This document shows positions 29,046-38,892 of a DNA stretch of 64,000 nt, one piece after another; position 1 is the first letter of the stretch; every line of letters starts with the position of its first letter. Both the position numbers and the translations under genes were made by a program. Location of the stretch: contig JAQYTG010000018.1 of NCBI GenBank assembly GCA_028724905.1, positions 347,878 through 411,877 of the forward strand. Reading direction: 5' to 3'. This DNA comes from Actinomycetaceae bacterium. Lineage in GTDB: Bacteria > Actinomycetota > Actinomycetes > Actinomycetales > Actinomycetaceae. Under the pieces are notes generated by a model, which was not told where the DNA came from, did no database searches, and worked only from the letters and a program-made list of their open reading frames with translations.

Positions 29046-30772
29046 GCAACGTCGTGGTGATTGGAGCGGGATTAGCTGGCCTTGCCAGCGCCCTGATGCT
29101 CGCCGACAACGGCCATCGCGTGAGGATCGTCGCTCGTGGATGGGGAGGCCTACTTCTGAGCAAAGGAACCATCGACATTCTAGGATGGAGCGGTGACGGC
29201 AGTGCTACCCGTGACGGCAGTGCTACCGGTGACGGCAGCTTCAGCAGCGATACCATCGGTGACGGCAACCTCAGTACCGCAGCTATGAGCGGCAGGAGTA
29301 GTGAGCGTGATCAGCCTGTTCACGCCCTAGCTCCGGCACTCGCAGATTTTATCGCCGCACATCCCGAGCATCCGTATGCGGCTATCGGCGCCGAACGAGT
29401 GCTGGCAGGAGCGCAGTGGCTCACGGGCAGGCTCCCATTTTTCTCCTCAGTTTCGCGCTCTTTCGCTTCAGTTCTACCCCTCCCCTCCTCAGCTCCGTCC
29501 TCCCCCTCCTCGGCTCCGTCCTCCCCCTCCTCAGCTCCACTCTCAGCGATTGCAGGGGAAGACGCCAGCCGCGCCCCCTCAAAGGAGATGGCGACATCCG
29601 CCACTCTCACAAATAAACTGCTCCCCACAGCGATAGGATCCGTGCAACCTTCAGCGTTTGTGCCTGATTCCATGCTGGCGAGCGCTTTGACAGCAGGCGA
29701 GCACTACCTCATTGTGGGCATCAGCAATCTCAAAGATTTTCATCCGCAACTCGTGGCAGACAACCTTGCCGCTTCCCCGTATGTGCCGGTGCACACCCGC
29801 GCGGTATCTATTACGTTGCCCATACAGAGCGATCACAGCGGCTACAACGTGGATGCCACCGGCACCGCCATCGCCCGCTGCCTCGACAGCACTAACGCTT
29901 GTAACTCGCTATCTGGCAATTCTGGCAGCAGCTATGCCGGCTCCGCCCACTGCAGCGAGAACGACGGCATACGTGACGGCGAATGCACGACCAGGAGCCG
30001 CAGCAACGATAGCTTCACCGCACGCAGCCCTGAGTTTATATCGCTCGCACAGCAGCTCAAAGATGCCGTCCACCCAGGAGAGATAGTCCTCGTGCCAGCC
30101 GTGCTCGGTCTAAACTCTCAGACGTACACCGCACTCAGCAAGGAAATCGGCGTACCGGTGGGTGAAATTCCACTGCCTCCGCCCTCAATTCCAGGCCGGC
30201 GTCTTCATGATTATCTGGTGCATGAGTGCCGCGAGCGCCGCATCGACATCATGCTCAATGCCGAAGCCGTAGGCGTGACGCCAGATGCCCACCTCAGCGC
30301 TCAGAGCAACTCTGCGATCCCCGTTGCGGCCAGCTCAGAGCCGAGCACTGCCGATCTTCCACAGATTCGCTCGGTAGCAGTGCGGGTAGCCGGAGGGGTG
30401 AAACAGCTGCGCGCGGATGCCGTCGTCTACGCTGGCGGGGGCTTTGAATCTGGCGCATTAGAGCGAGATTCGTTCGGACGGGTGCGAGATACACTCTGTT
30501 CCTTGGCTGTATGGAGCCCTGACGGCGAAATTTTCGGCTCCGGTGTGCGCGTTGATCGCTCGATGCGTCCGCTCGCGCTCCGCTCCGATGGCTCCCCCAG
30601 TAGCGCGATTTTTGCCAACCTCTACTGCGTGGGATCAATTCTCGGCGGAGCGCTGCCCTGGGATGAGGGTTCTGGTGAGGGAATCGCATTAGGAAGCGCT
30701 TTCGCTGCCGCTGAGGCAATCGGGCAGCAGAGCAACCAGCACAGTAACCAGCAGAGCAAGGAGAACTACTGA
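29042..30772 (+). CDS. glpB: Anaerobic glycerol-3-phosphate dehydrogenase subunit B with low-complexity insertions
   Basis: Flavoprotein subunit of the GlpABC complex. The start MSNVVVIGAGLAGLASALML and the segment GWGGLLLSKGTIDILGW fit GlpB; the C-terminus contains YAGGGFESGALERD and ALPWDEGSGEGIALG. The E. coli protein is about 419 residues, this one 576. The excess lies mainly in two low-complexity blocks: SATRDGSATGDGSFSSD-type units near residue 60 and Ser/Pro/Ala units near residue 150 that are encoded by three 21-bp tandem repeats. Further loose sequence is present near residues 290-330. The start is the ATG at 29042, overlapping the glpA stop; the ORF track's earlier start is inside glpA. 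Confidence 0.92.
   Translation: MSNVVVIGAGLAGLASALMLADNGHRVRIVARGWGGLLLSKGTIDILGWSGDGSATRDGSATGDGSFSSDTIGDGNLSTAAMSGRSSERDQPVHALAPALADFIAAHPEHPYAAIGAERVLAGAQWLTGRLPFFSSVSRSFASVLPLPSSAPSSPSSAPSSPSSAPLSAIAGEDASRAPSKEMATSATLTNKLLPTAIGSVQPSAFVPDSMLASALTAGEHYLIVGISNLKDFHPQLVADNLAASPYVPVHTRAVSITLPIQSDHSGYNVDATGTAIARCLDSTNACNSLSGNSGSSYAGSAHCSENDGIRDGECTTRSRSNDSFTARSPEFISLAQQLKDAVHPGEIVLVPAVLGLNSQTYTALSKEIGVPVGEIPLPPPSIPGRRLHDYLVHECRERRIDIMLNAEAVGVTPDAHLSAQSNSAIPVAASSEPSTADLPQIRSVAVRVAGGVKQLRADAVVYAGGGFESGALERDSFGRVRDTLCSLAVWSPDGEIFGSGVRVDRSMRPLALRSDGSPSSAIFANLYCVGSILGGALPWDEGSGEGIALGSAFAAAEAIGQQSNQHSNQQSKENY
29484..29546 (+). repeat. Three 21-bp tandem repeats inside glpB
   Basis: Three in-frame units of 21 bases, CCTCCTCAGCTCCGTCCTCC and variants, encode a seven-residue Ser/Ala/Pro unit. 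The unit length keeps the frame. This is a clear example of repeat expansion within a gene. Confidence 0.85.
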
Positions 30773-32124
30773 TGGCCGCCCACTCCTCTCACATCTCGGA
30801 TCCTCTTGATTTTGCCAAAGCCTCTCTCGCTCGCGCTTCTCTCGATGCGTGCGTCAAATGCACTATCTGCGAAAGTCAATGCCCCGTGATGCGCTCGACT
30901 GACCTCTTTTCGGGGCCGAAATACGTAGGGCCGCAAGCGGAACGTTTTCGTCACGGAGCCTCCGTAGATCACTCTCTCGACTACTGCTCGGGTTGTTCCA
31001 TCTGCACCACGAGCTGCCCGCAAGGAGTGAAAATCGCTGAAATCAACGCCCAGGCACGTGCCGTTATGAAAGCGGATCGTATGCCGCTGCGAGATCGGCT
31101 TATCACGCAAACTGAGCTGGAAGGTAAACTGCTGACGCCATTCGCCGCTATCGCTAATGCAGCGCTGCACGCTAAGCCGATTCGCACAATCATGCAAGGT
31201 GTCGTCGGCGTACACAAGGATGCCCCGATGCCCACGGCACAAAAGTACTCATTCCCCGCTTGGTGGAAGCATCACACACGCCGCCCAGCCAGTGAACGCC
31301 GCGTGCACGCGGGGCTGAAAGCTGGCGAACACGGATCGATTGTCTTTTTCCACGGTTGCGCTGGCGGATATTTTGAAGTGGCCACTTCGATTGCCACCGT
31401 GGAAGTGCTGGAATATCTCGGCTACGACGTGATTGTGCCGGAGCAAGGATGCTGCGGCCTCGCCCAGCAGTCGAATGGACTCTTCCGCCAAGCCTCCCGC
31501 AAAGTACGCACGCTGTGTGAACAACTGCGCGCAGCCGGGCAAGATCTGGTGATTGTGAGTTCTAGCGGTTCGTGCGCGGGAATGCTGCGTCATGAAGCCC
31601 GCGAGATTATGGGGCTGGAGGATCCGGAGCTCATCGACGTTGGCTCGCGGATGGTGGAAACCTCGGAGTTCCTCCTGGAACTGATGGATAAGGGCAAATT
31701 TCCGCTTGAAGATCTACACCCGTGTGAGCTCACGATCCCCTACCATCAGCCGTGCCAAGTGAAATCTCAGGGTATTGGCAAACCAGCTATCCGCATGATG
31801 GAGGCTATCCCAGGGGTGAGAGTGGTCGAATCCGAGCAGGCGTGCTGCGGAATTGCCGGTACCTACGGGCTGAAAAAAGAAAAGTTTGAGGTGGCTCAGC
31901 GCGTGGGCGCTCCGCTCTTTGCGATGGTACGCGAGACGAACCCGCAGCTCGCCGCCTGTGAGACGGAGACGTGCCGTTGGCAAATTCGCGCCGGCACTGA
32001 GGCCGAGGTGATTCATCCGGTACAGCTCATCCACCATGCTCTCGGCCTGGCTGGCACCGGAAAGTTGCGAGGGATGGCGTGGAACAAGCTACCGAAGAAA
32101 GGAGAACATCTGGGCACGCAGTAG
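30772..32124 (+). CDS. glpC: Anaerobic glycerol-3-phosphate dehydrogenase subunit C
   Basis: Iron-sulphur subunit that links GlpAB to the membrane quinone pool. Two 4Fe-4S motifs are visible: CVKCTICESQCPV near residue 24 and CSGCSICTTSCPQG near residue 71. Two CCG-type cysteine domains follow (EQGCCGLAQ and EQACCGIAGTYG). Length is 450 residues; E. coli GlpC is about 400. The ATG shares one base with the glpB stop. It is the last gene of the glpABC unit, and glpK follows after a repeat-containing gap. Confidence 0.95.
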   Translation: MAAHSSHISDPLDFAKASLARASLDACVKCTICESQCPVMRSTDLFSGPKYVGPQAERFRHGASVDHSLDYCSGCSICTTSCPQGVKIAEINAQARAVMKADRMPLRDRLITQTELEGKLLTPFAAIANAALHAKPIRTIMQGVVGVHKDAPMPTAQKYSFPAWWKHHTRRPASERRVHAGLKAGEHGSIVFFHGCAGGYFEVATSIATVEVLEYLGYDVIVPEQGCCGLAQQSNGLFRQASRKVRTLCEQLRAAGQDLVIVSSSGSCAGMLRHEAREIMGLEDPELIDVGSRMVETSEFLLELMDKGKFPLEDLHPCELTIPYHQPCQVKSQGIGKPAIRMMEAIPGVRVVESEQACCGIAGTYGLKKEKFEVAQRVGAPLFAMVRETNPQLAACETETCRWQIRAGTEAEVIHPVQLIHHALGLAGTGKLRGMAWNKLPKKGEHLGTQ

Positions 32125-32184
32125 CGATACGATGTGCAGTAACGAGCTATAGACTCTAGAAGCATCAGCAGTTGCGCTCTCTCG

Positions 32185-32257
32185 CTCATTCGTGACGCCA
32201 ATTCGTGACGCTCATTCGTGACGCCAAGCGCAGCGCAGAGCGTGACGCCCGTTGCAG
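32185..32257. repeat. Cluster of GTGACGCC repeats before glpK
   Basis: Four copies of ATTCGTGACGCC-like units occur within about 70 bases (CGTGACGCCA, CGTGACGCTC, CGTGACGCCA, CGTGACGCCC). The gap between glpC and glpK is otherwise empty. The word recurs singly in many other gaps. Confidence 0.8.
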
Positions 32258-32378
32258 CCTCACCACAATCAGCTCACCACATGAACTCACACATGGGCGT
32301 GCAGCGCAGGGCACCGCAGCCCCAAAACATCTCCAGCGCTTGTCGTCACTCATATTGCAGCTATGAAAAGGAAAACCG

Positions 32379-33911
32379 ATGGCCGAGGAAAAGCCCAGCA
32401 AGAAAACCGAAAAGAAATACGTACTCGCTATCGACCAGGGCACCACATCTACCCGAGCAATTCTGTTTGATCACAGCGGCACGATCGTCTCCACTGGACA
32501 GCTTGAACACCGGCAAATTTTCCCGCACGCGGGATGGGTAGAACACGATGCCATCGAAATTTGGGAAAACACCCGCAAAGTCATTGGCGAGGCGCTCTCC
32601 ACCGCTGAGACGAACCACCACCAGATTGCCGCCGTGGGCATCACCAACCAGCGAGAGACCACGATCGTCTGGGATCGGCGCACCGGCATACCTATCTACA
32701 ACGCAATTGTGTGGCAAGATACCCGCTCGCAAGATATCGCCGATAGGCTTGCCCGTGAAGGAGGAGACGACCGTTTCCGTTTTATCGTGGGCGAGAGGCT
32801 CTCCACCTATGCTTCCATCACCAAGCTGATGTGGATCCTGGAGAACGTTCCTGGAGCGCGCGAAAAAGCACAGGCGGGCGAGCTGCTCTTCGGCAACCCC
32901 GATACCTGGGTCATCTGGAATCTCACCGGCGGCTCTAACGGCGGCATTCACGTGACGGACGTGACCAATGCTTCGCGTACCATGCTGATGGATCTGCGTA
33001 CGCTCAGCTGGCGCGCAGATATTTGCGATATCGCCGGTATTCCCATGAGTATGCTCCCCGAGATTAAGAGTTCCGCCGAGGTGTATGGATATGGCCGTCA
33101 AAGTGGGCTGCTCCCTGGCGTTCCTATCGCCGGCGATCTCGGAGACCAGCAAGCTGCCACATTCGGGCAGGCGTGTTTCGAGCCGGGAATGGCAAAAAAT
33201 ACTTATGGTACCGGCTGCTTTATGCTGATGAATACCGGCGAAGAGCCGCAGTTTTCCAACAACGGCCTGATCACCACGGTCTGCTATCAAATCGGCCGGC
33301 GCAAACCCGTATACGCGCTGGAGGGATCAATCGCCGTCACTGGTTCGCTCATCCAGTGGCTACGCGACAACTTACAGATCATTACCAGCTCCGCCGAGGT
33401 GGAGGCGCTCGCTGCATCCGTGACGGACAACGGCGGAGTTTATTTTGTCCCAGCATTTTCCGGCCTCTTCGCTCCCTATTGGCGAGGTGACGCCCGCGGG
33501 GCAATCGTCGGCATGACGCGCTACAACACGAAAGCCCACATCGCTCGCGCCGCCCTTGAAGCCACCGCTTTTCAGACCCGCGAAGTGCTTGACGCTATGG
33601 AAGCTGACGCCGGCATGAAGCTCGGGGAGTTGCGCGTCGATGGGGGGATGACGGCAAATCACCTACTCATGCAGTTCCAGAGTGATATTCTCGACACTGC
33701 CGTCGTGCTACCTAAAGTGGCTGAAACGACGGCTCTCGGGGCGGCCTATGCGGCGGGAATTGCCGTAGGATTCTGGCGCGGTGAAGAAGATGTGGTTGCA
33801 GGCTGGCAAGAGGCGAGCCGGTGGACGCCCACTATGGAGGCTGCTGATCGTGAGCACTACCTCAACCAGTGGAAGAAAGCCGTGAGACGCACATTTGATT
33901 GGGCGGATTAA
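32379..33911 (+). CDS. glpK: Glycerol kinase
   Basis: ATP-dependent phosphorylation of glycerol to sn-glycerol 3-phosphate, the substrate of GlpABC upstream. The FGGY-kinase N-terminal motif [18 protein letters not shown] and the ATPase-domain segments [15 protein letters not shown] and [13 protein letters not shown] are typical. Length is 510 residues, with an acidic lysine-rich N-terminal extension of ten residues. AAAAGGAAAACCG precedes the ATG. It is probably in the same regulon as glpABC. No glycerol facilitator gene is adjacent. Confidence 0.97.
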   Translation: MAEEKPSKKTEKKYVLAIDQGTTSTRAILFDHSGTIVSTGQLEHRQIFPHAGWVEHDAIEIWENTRKVIGEALSTAETNHHQIAAVGITNQRETTIVWDRRTGIPIYNAIVWQDTRSQDIADRLAREGGDDRFRFIVGERLSTYASITKLMWILENVPGAREKAQAGELLFGNPDTWVIWNLTGGSNGGIHVTDVTNASRTMLMDLRTLSWRADICDIAGIPMSMLPEIKSSAEVYGYGRQSGLLPGVPIAGDLGDQQAATFGQACFEPGMAKNTYGTGCFMLMNTGEEPQFSNNGLITTVCYQIGRRKPVYALEGSIAVTGSLIQWLRDNLQIITSSAEVEALAASVTDNGGVYFVPAFSGLFAPYWRGDARGAIVGMTRYNTKAHIARAALEATAFQTREVLDAMEADAGMKLGELRVDGGMTANHLLMQFQSDILDTAVVLPKVAETTALGAAYAAGIAVGFWRGEEDVVAGWQEASRWTPTMEAADREHYLNQWKKAVRRTFDWAD

Positions 33912-33960
33912 TCGGTTTGCTTGGGTGGAGTTAATCAGGTTTTCTGGCGGATTAATCGGC
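33896..33960. repeat. Tandem repeat overlapping the glpK stop
   Basis: GGCGGATTAATCGG at the end of glpK (including its stop codon) is repeated at about 33942, with a more divergent copy (GGTGGAGTTAATCAGG) between. The repeat therefore begins in coding sequence and runs into the gap. Confidence 0.65.
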
Positions 33961-34111
33961 ATCTAGCCCACGCAGCTAACTCACGCCCGCCGACGTCGAG
34001 GCACCCGCCTGATCCGCACGCGACTAGCCGAGCTGGCCAATCAATTGCCGAGAGATTTCAAAGTTCACCTGGGCGAGAGGCATAATAGTGGCGTTCATCA
34101 GCGGTTTTCTC

Positions 34112-34134
34112 CATTGAGATGAGAGATCTCAATG
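34112..34134. promoter_or_regulatory. Hairpin/palindrome upstream of the OPT transporter
   Basis: CATTGAGAT pairs perfectly with ATCTCAATG across five bases, 31 bases upstream of the start codon. It could be an operator overlapping the transcription start, or a leader hairpin. Confidence 0.5.
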
Positions 34135-34165
34135 CACATCCGCATTCACTGGAAAGAACAAAAGC

Positions 34166-36151
34166 ATGACGCAACAGACAACAACGCGCTCTGCCGTCAA
34201 AGAATTGACGATTCGGGCGGTCATTATTGGCGGCATCATCACTTTGGTGTTCACCGCAGCTAACGCATACTTGGGTTTGAAAGTTGGCCTCACGTTTGCC
34301 ACGTCCATTCCCGCCGCCGTCATTTCGATGGCGGCCTTGCGCAAGTTTGCCGACCACACCGTAGTAGAAAACAATATCGTACAGACGATCGCTTCTGCTG
34401 CGGGCACTCTCTCAGCCATTATTTTCGTCCTCCCTGGCCTGGTGATGGTGGGCTACTGGAGCGGATTCGACTTTTGGGAGACCACCGCCGTCACTCTCAT
34501 CGGAGGTATTCTCGGCGTCACGTATTCCATCCCGCTCCGGCGTGCGCTGGTGACTGGCTCCGACCTGCCCTACCCTGAGGGCGTGGCCGCTGCTGAAGTG
34601 TTGAAAGTGGGCGATACTCACGGTTCGGCGGAAGAAAATCGCCGCGGTCTACTTATCATCGTCTGGGGAGGTATCGCGTCTGCTGGATACAGCTTGCTGG
34701 CGGCGCTCAAAGCCGTGGCCGGTTCACTTTCGTTCCCATTCCGTGTGGGCGCTGGCGCCACAATGGTAGGGGGTTCGCTCTCCTTGGCTCTGGTGGGCGT
34801 AGGGCACTTAGTCGGTCCAGCTGTCGGCATCGCTATGACTGTCGGTTTCGTGACGGCATACGGAGTGTTGCTGCCGGTGCTCACCGTCTCGAAGCTAGCA
34901 GCTGGTAGCGGCGAGCTCGGAGATATCGTCTCAAGCGTCTTCGGCCAAGATGTGCGCATGATCGGCGCTGGGGCGATGGCCGTGGCCGCTGTGTGGACGC
35001 TCCTAAAAATCATCGGCCCTATTATCACCGGCATTAAGGAATCACTCGCTTCCTCCCGCAAGCGCGAAGCTGGCGAGCAGCTGCCCGTCACCGAACAAGA
35101 CATTCCGTTCAAGTACGTGGCTGCTATTACGGTGATCTCAATGGTGCCGATCGGACTCTTGCTCTGGCAGTTCTTACAAACATCCCCGATCTCGCACCAC
35201 ACCGGCACACTGATTATGCTCAGTATTCTTTTTGTGCTCCTCATCGGCCTAATTGTGGCGTCAATCTGTGGCTATATGGCGGGGCTCATCGGCGCTTCCA
35301 ACTCCCCTATTTCCGGAGTTGGCATCATCGTGGTGGTGGCAGCAGCTCTCCTGATTCTGCTGATCACCGGCAATGAGGCACAAACCCATCCTACGGAGCT
35401 GACGGCATATACGCTCTTTACAACCGCTATCGTATTTGGGATTGCAACGATCTCAAACGACAACTTACAAGACCTCAAAACCGGCCAACTCGTGGGAGCT
35501 ACCCCCTGGAAACAGCAGGTGGCCTTGATCATCGGTGTGGTCTTTGGCTCCATCGTGATTCCGCCGGTGCTGCAGCTGCTGATGAACAGCTTCGGTTTCC
35601 TTGACGTCACTGGCAACCTGATCGGCCCAGCTTCCGGCAACCCCGATGCCGCTTTGCAAGCTCCGCAAGCCACCTTGCTTGCCACCATTTCAAGCGGTAT
35701 CTTCGGCGGCTCGATGCAGTGGAACCTCTTCGGCATTGGCGCCGCTATTGGCATCGGCGTGGTGATTATTGACGAAATTCTCGGCAAGACCACTAGATTC
35801 CGCCTAGCACCGCTGGCTGTGGGCATGGGGATGTACCTGAACATCTCTACCACACTGATGGTGGCCATCGGGGCGTTTATCGGCTACGGGTATGATCGTT
35901 GGGCTGCTCGACAAGCCAACCCCGAGCGCTCGAAGCGCTATGGCATCTTGCTCGCCACCGGTTTGATCGTTGGCGATTCGCTCTTCGGTATTTTGAACGC
36001 CGCCCTCATCGGTGCCAGCGGAAACGCCGATTTCTTGGGAATTGTGCCCGACGCTTTCGCAAACCCGAGTAAGCTGCTCGGCATCGCCGTCTTCGCCGTT
36101 ATTATCGTGGTGAGCTACCGGTGGGTGATGACTAAATCGCGCGAGAGCTGA
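34166..36151 (+). CDS. OPT-family oligopeptide transporter
   Basis: Integral membrane importer of the OPT superfamily, 661 residues with about 15 hydrophobic segments. The N-terminal family motif NAYLGLKVGLTFATSIPAAV is clear, as is DLPYPEGVAAAEVLKVG after the third helix. Related proteins take up small peptides or metal-chelator complexes by proton symport; the substrate here is unknown. It stands alone, with a hairpin upstream. Its last 20 bases overlap the end of thrC on the other strand, so the two genes converge without a spacer. Confidence 0.94.
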   Translation: MTQQTTTRSAVKELTIRAVIIGGIITLVFTAANAYLGLKVGLTFATSIPAAVISMAALRKFADHTVVENNIVQTIASAAGTLSAIIFVLPGLVMVGYWSGFDFWETTAVTLIGGILGVTYSIPLRRALVTGSDLPYPEGVAAAEVLKVGDTHGSAEENRRGLLIIVWGGIASAGYSLLAALKAVAGSLSFPFRVGAGATMVGGSLSLALVGVGHLVGPAVGIAMTVGFVTAYGVLLPVLTVSKLAAGSGELGDIVSSVFGQDVRMIGAGAMAVAAVWTLLKIIGPIITGIKESLASSRKREAGEQLPVTEQDIPFKYVAAITVISMVPIGLLLWQFLQTSPISHHTGTLIMLSILFVLLIGLIVASICGYMAGLIGASNSPISGVGIIVVVAAALLILLITGNEAQTHPTELTAYTLFTTAIVFGIATISNDNLQDLKTGQLVGATPWKQQVALIIGVVFGSIVIPPVLQLLMNSFGFLDVTGNLIGPASGNPDAALQAPQATLLATISSGIFGGSMQWNLFGIGAAIGIGVVIIDEILGKTTRFRLAPLAVGMGMYLNISTTLMVAIGAFIGYGYDRWAARQANPERSKRYGILLATGLIVGDSLFGILNAALIGASGNADFLGIVPDAFANPSKLLGIAVFAVIIVVSYRWVMTKSRES

Positions 36152-37601
36152 TGAGCTCTTTCACGGCCTGCACGCTATTTGGCAGGTCTAGCACCCGAGT
36201 GCCGCCGCTTTCCACCTGCGCGAAACGCGGCGGCACGTGCGGTATCTGGCCAATAGCCTCGGCGATCGTGCTGGCAAATTTCACGGGCAGCGCCGTCTCC
36301 AACACCACGATCGGGGTATCCACAGAGCTAGCGTAACGGCTAGCTACGTGTACGCCATCCGCGGTGTGCGGATCAATGAGGACGCCATAGCGTTCGCACA
36401 GATCCCGAATATGCCAAATCCGATCAGCGTGCGTGGACGAGCCGGAGAGGAAGCCATAGTTGCTTGAAATTCTGGCAAATTCTGGGGTATCAGCGAGCGA
36501 AAATTCTCCGGTCTCGCTCAGCTGCGAACCAAACAGTTCAGCCACTCGTGTGCCGTCACGGTCTAAGAGATCAAAAATGAAACGCTCAAAGTTGGAGGCT
36601 TTTGCAATGTCCATTGATGGACTCGACGTCTTGGCGACTTCAGCGGAGCTACGCACGCGGTAGACGCCCGTACGGAAAAACTGATCGAGCACGTCGTTTT
36701 CATTCGTGGCTAGGATCAGCTTGTCAATGGGGAGGCCCATCGAGCGGGCAATGTGGCCGGCACAGATATTCCCGAAGTTACCACTGGGCACGGCAAAGCT
36801 CACGCGCTCGGCGTTGCTGGTAGTGAGCTGAATCCAGAAAGCGATGTAATAGATGATCTGAGCCATCAAGCGAGCCCAGTTAATCGAATTGACGGCTCCG
36901 ATGTGGTAACGCTCTTTGAAAGCCGCATCGGCATTGACTGCTTTCACGAGCTCTTGGCAGTCGTCAAAGACTCCATCCACCGCCACATTGACGATATTGG
37001 CATCCATCAGAGAAAACATCTGCGCCCGCTGGAAAGCAGTCATCCGTCCCGCTGGAGTGAGCATGAAAACCGCGAGTGAATCGCGCCCTCGCAGCGCATA
37101 CTCGGCTGCCGATCCAGTGTCTCCACTGGTGGCACCTAAGATATTCAAAGTAGCTGAACGGCGCGCCAACTCATACTCAAAGAGCTCCCCCAGCAGCTGC
37201 ATCGCCATATCTTTGAATGCAGCAGTAGGGCCATTCGAGGTGTGCCCAAGCCACAAGCCGCTCTGCCCTAGTTGCGAGACCGGCGTCACCACCTCTGATC
37301 CGAATTTTTCGGCAGTGTAGGCACGCGCCGTCAGCTCCTTGATATCTGCAAGCGGTATATCGTCTGCGAAGAGAGCAACCACCTCTGCCGCCAGCGCCGC
37401 ATATCCGTGCTCTCGAAACGTCCGGCGTAAATCGGTGAGGATACTATCTGTGAGCTGGGGGTACGTCTGCGGCACGTACAGCCCGCCATCTGCGGCCAAG
37501 CCCTCAAGCAGAATATCGCAGAAGCGCTCACCTGCGGCATCGCTGGAGCTGAGGCCGGCTTCGTAAACAGATTGAGCCGATCGAGTGGAAATATATCGCA
37601 T
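36132..37601 (-). CDS. thrC: Threonine synthase
   Basis: PLP enzyme that makes threonine from O-phosphohomoserine. The PLP lysine lies in TAAFKDMAMQLLGELFEY, and the N-terminus RYISTRSAQSVYEAGLSSSD is that of the long-form (E. coli/yeast-type) enzyme. Length is 489 residues from the ATG at 37601; the ORF track start (37679) adds 26 residues without family character. There are no other threonine genes nearby. Its 3' end overlaps the convergent OPT gene by 20 bases. Confidence 0.95.
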   Translation of the reverse strand: MRYISTRSAQSVYEAGLSSSDAAGERFCDILLEGLAADGGLYVPQTYPQLTDSILTDLRRTFREHGYAALAAEVVALFADDIPLADIKELTARAYTAEKFGSEVVTPVSQLGQSGLWLGHTSNGPTAAFKDMAMQLLGELFEYELARRSATLNILGATSGDTGSAAEYALRGRDSLAVFMLTPAGRMTAFQRAQMFSLMDANIVNVAVDGVFDDCQELVKAVNADAAFKERYHIGAVNSINWARLMAQIIYYIAFWIQLTTSNAERVSFAVPSGNFGNICAGHIARSMGLPIDKLILATNENDVLDQFFRTGVYRVRSSAEVAKTSSPSMDIAKASNFERFIFDLLDRDGTRVAELFGSQLSETGEFSLADTPEFARISSNYGFLSGSSTHADRIWHIRDLCERYGVLIDPHTADGVHVASRYASSVDTPIVVLETALPVKFASTIAEAIGQIPHVPPRFAQVESGGTRVLDLPNSVQAVKELISSRAI

Positions 37602-37680
37602 GGCGCCATTTTCGCATATACCGCGCCCGTGTGCCCACCGCCGCTCATAACCACGTGCCGTCACCAGCCTCCAGCACAAT

Positions 37681-37704
37681 CGGTCAGACTAATTTGATCA
37701 ACCT
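37681..37704. repeat. Single arm of the dispersed palindrome family
   Basis: CGGTCAGACTAATTTGATCA matches the arm consensus CGGTCAGACCAGTTTTATCA at most positions. It lies between thrC and the divergent lipase-like gene, 31 bases upstream of the latter's ATG, where a promoter or operator is expected. Confidence 0.5.
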
Positions 37705-37734
37705 GCGCTGCGCGCTAGTGGTAGCGTGTTGTCT

Positions 37735-38817
37735 ATGCTAAACGAATTGAGGATTTCTGGCTCGCACCCCACGACGGTGCGCTACTACGAATGGACGCCA
37801 CAATCACTGCACCTGCCGCATCCACCGCACGCGAATAACGCGCCTGTTGAGCCATCACAAATACCACAACCACCGCACCCGCATAGCATACCCACCGGCA
37901 GCTCCCCAGATGCTGCAGGCACCCCCGACGTTCAACCGCGCAAACCAGATGCCGCCCTGCACGCCGAAACTCCTGCACGTCCGCGCGCCGTCATACAACT
38001 CGTGCACGGAATGGTTGAGCACCTCGGGCGCTACGCTCCGCTTGCCGAGTACCTCACCGAGCATGGATATGTGGTGGTAGGAGCCGATCACCGCGGCCAC
38101 GGCCTGAGCGCCAACACTCGCAACCCGCTGGGATATTTCGGAGATGGCGTGGAGTGGGAAGATCTCGTGGAAGACATTCACGCCGTACGCCTGCACGCTT
38201 CTGAACGCTATCCTGACCTCCCTTATGTGATTTTTGGGCATTCGATGGGATCGTTCATGCTGCGCACATACCTCATGCGTCACTCTCAAGGCCTAGCTGG
38301 CGCCGCCATCGTGGGCACGGGACTGTGGCCTGGAACTATAGCCACCGTAGGTCTCGCTCTCGCCCGTGCATTCAGCGCTTTGCACCCACGCAGCCAAGCC
38401 ACCATCCTCAATGCGATTGCTTTTGGCCCGTACAACAAAGGCTTTGAACACCGAACTCTTTTCGACTGGCTCTCGCGCGACCAAGCAAATATAGACGACT
38501 ACATCGCCGATCCGCTCTCTGGATTCGTCCCCAGCAATGCTTTCTTCGTCCAGCTCCTGCGAGGCATCCAGATAGCAAATGCCGAACCCGCCTTCCACCT
38601 CCCGCCTGAGCTGCCGCTCTACATCGTCTCTGGGGAGCTCGATCCCGTTGGCGGAGCACAGGCCGTACGCACCGTTGCCGCTCACTATGCGAATGCCGGC
38701 AGCCGTGACGTCACAGCCCGCATTTTCGCCCGCGATCGGCACGAGGTGTTCAACGAGACCAACAAAAAACAGGTGTGGGACGACTTTGCACAGTGGCTAT
38801 ATCGCGTGACGGCATGA
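37735..38817 (+). CDS. Alpha/beta hydrolase, monoacylglycerol-lipase-like
   Basis: Serine hydrolase of the lysophospholipase/monoglyceride lipase group, about 360 residues. Seen are VQLVHGMVEH-like (IQLVHGMVEHLGRY) oxyanion region, GADHRGHGLSA, the nucleophile elbow GHSMGS and the late acid and histidine region (SGELDPVGG, then ARDRHEVFNE). Between the first beta strand and the core, about 60 residues rich in Pro/His (LPHPPHANNA onward) are not expected in the family and look like a low-complexity insertion. The ATG at 37735 is chosen over the GTG at 37726, but neither has a strong ribosome site. It is divergent from thrC. Confidence 0.88.
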   Translation: MLNELRISGSHPTTVRYYEWTPQSLHLPHPPHANNAPVEPSQIPQPPHPHSIPTGSSPDAAGTPDVQPRKPDAALHAETPARPRAVIQLVHGMVEHLGRYAPLAEYLTEHGYVVVGADHRGHGLSANTRNPLGYFGDGVEWEDLVEDIHAVRLHASERYPDLPYVIFGHSMGSFMLRTYLMRHSQGLAGAAIVGTGLWPGTIATVGLALARAFSALHPRSQATILNAIAFGPYNKGFEHRTLFDWLSRDQANIDDYIADPLSGFVPSNAFFVQLLRGIQIANAEPAFHLPPELPLYIVSGELDPVGGAQAVRTVAAHYANAGSRDVTARIFARDRHEVFNETNKKQVWDDFAQWLYRVTA

Positions 38818-38892
38818 GATGCGTGACGCCAGCAGCGCACACTCATCTCGCACGCAGATCCACACGTCACAGAACAATTCAAAGGAGCAACA

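Noticed and set aside
32361-33290. 309-residue minus-strand ORF opposite glpK
   Set aside because: Glycerol kinase motifs on the plus strand are unambiguous; the antisense frame is a by-product of GC-rich codon use.
34618-35868. Two minus-strand ORFs (208 and 198 residues) opposite the OPT transporter
   Set aside because: They are rich in Pro/Thr/Ser, as expected for antisense of membrane-helix codons.
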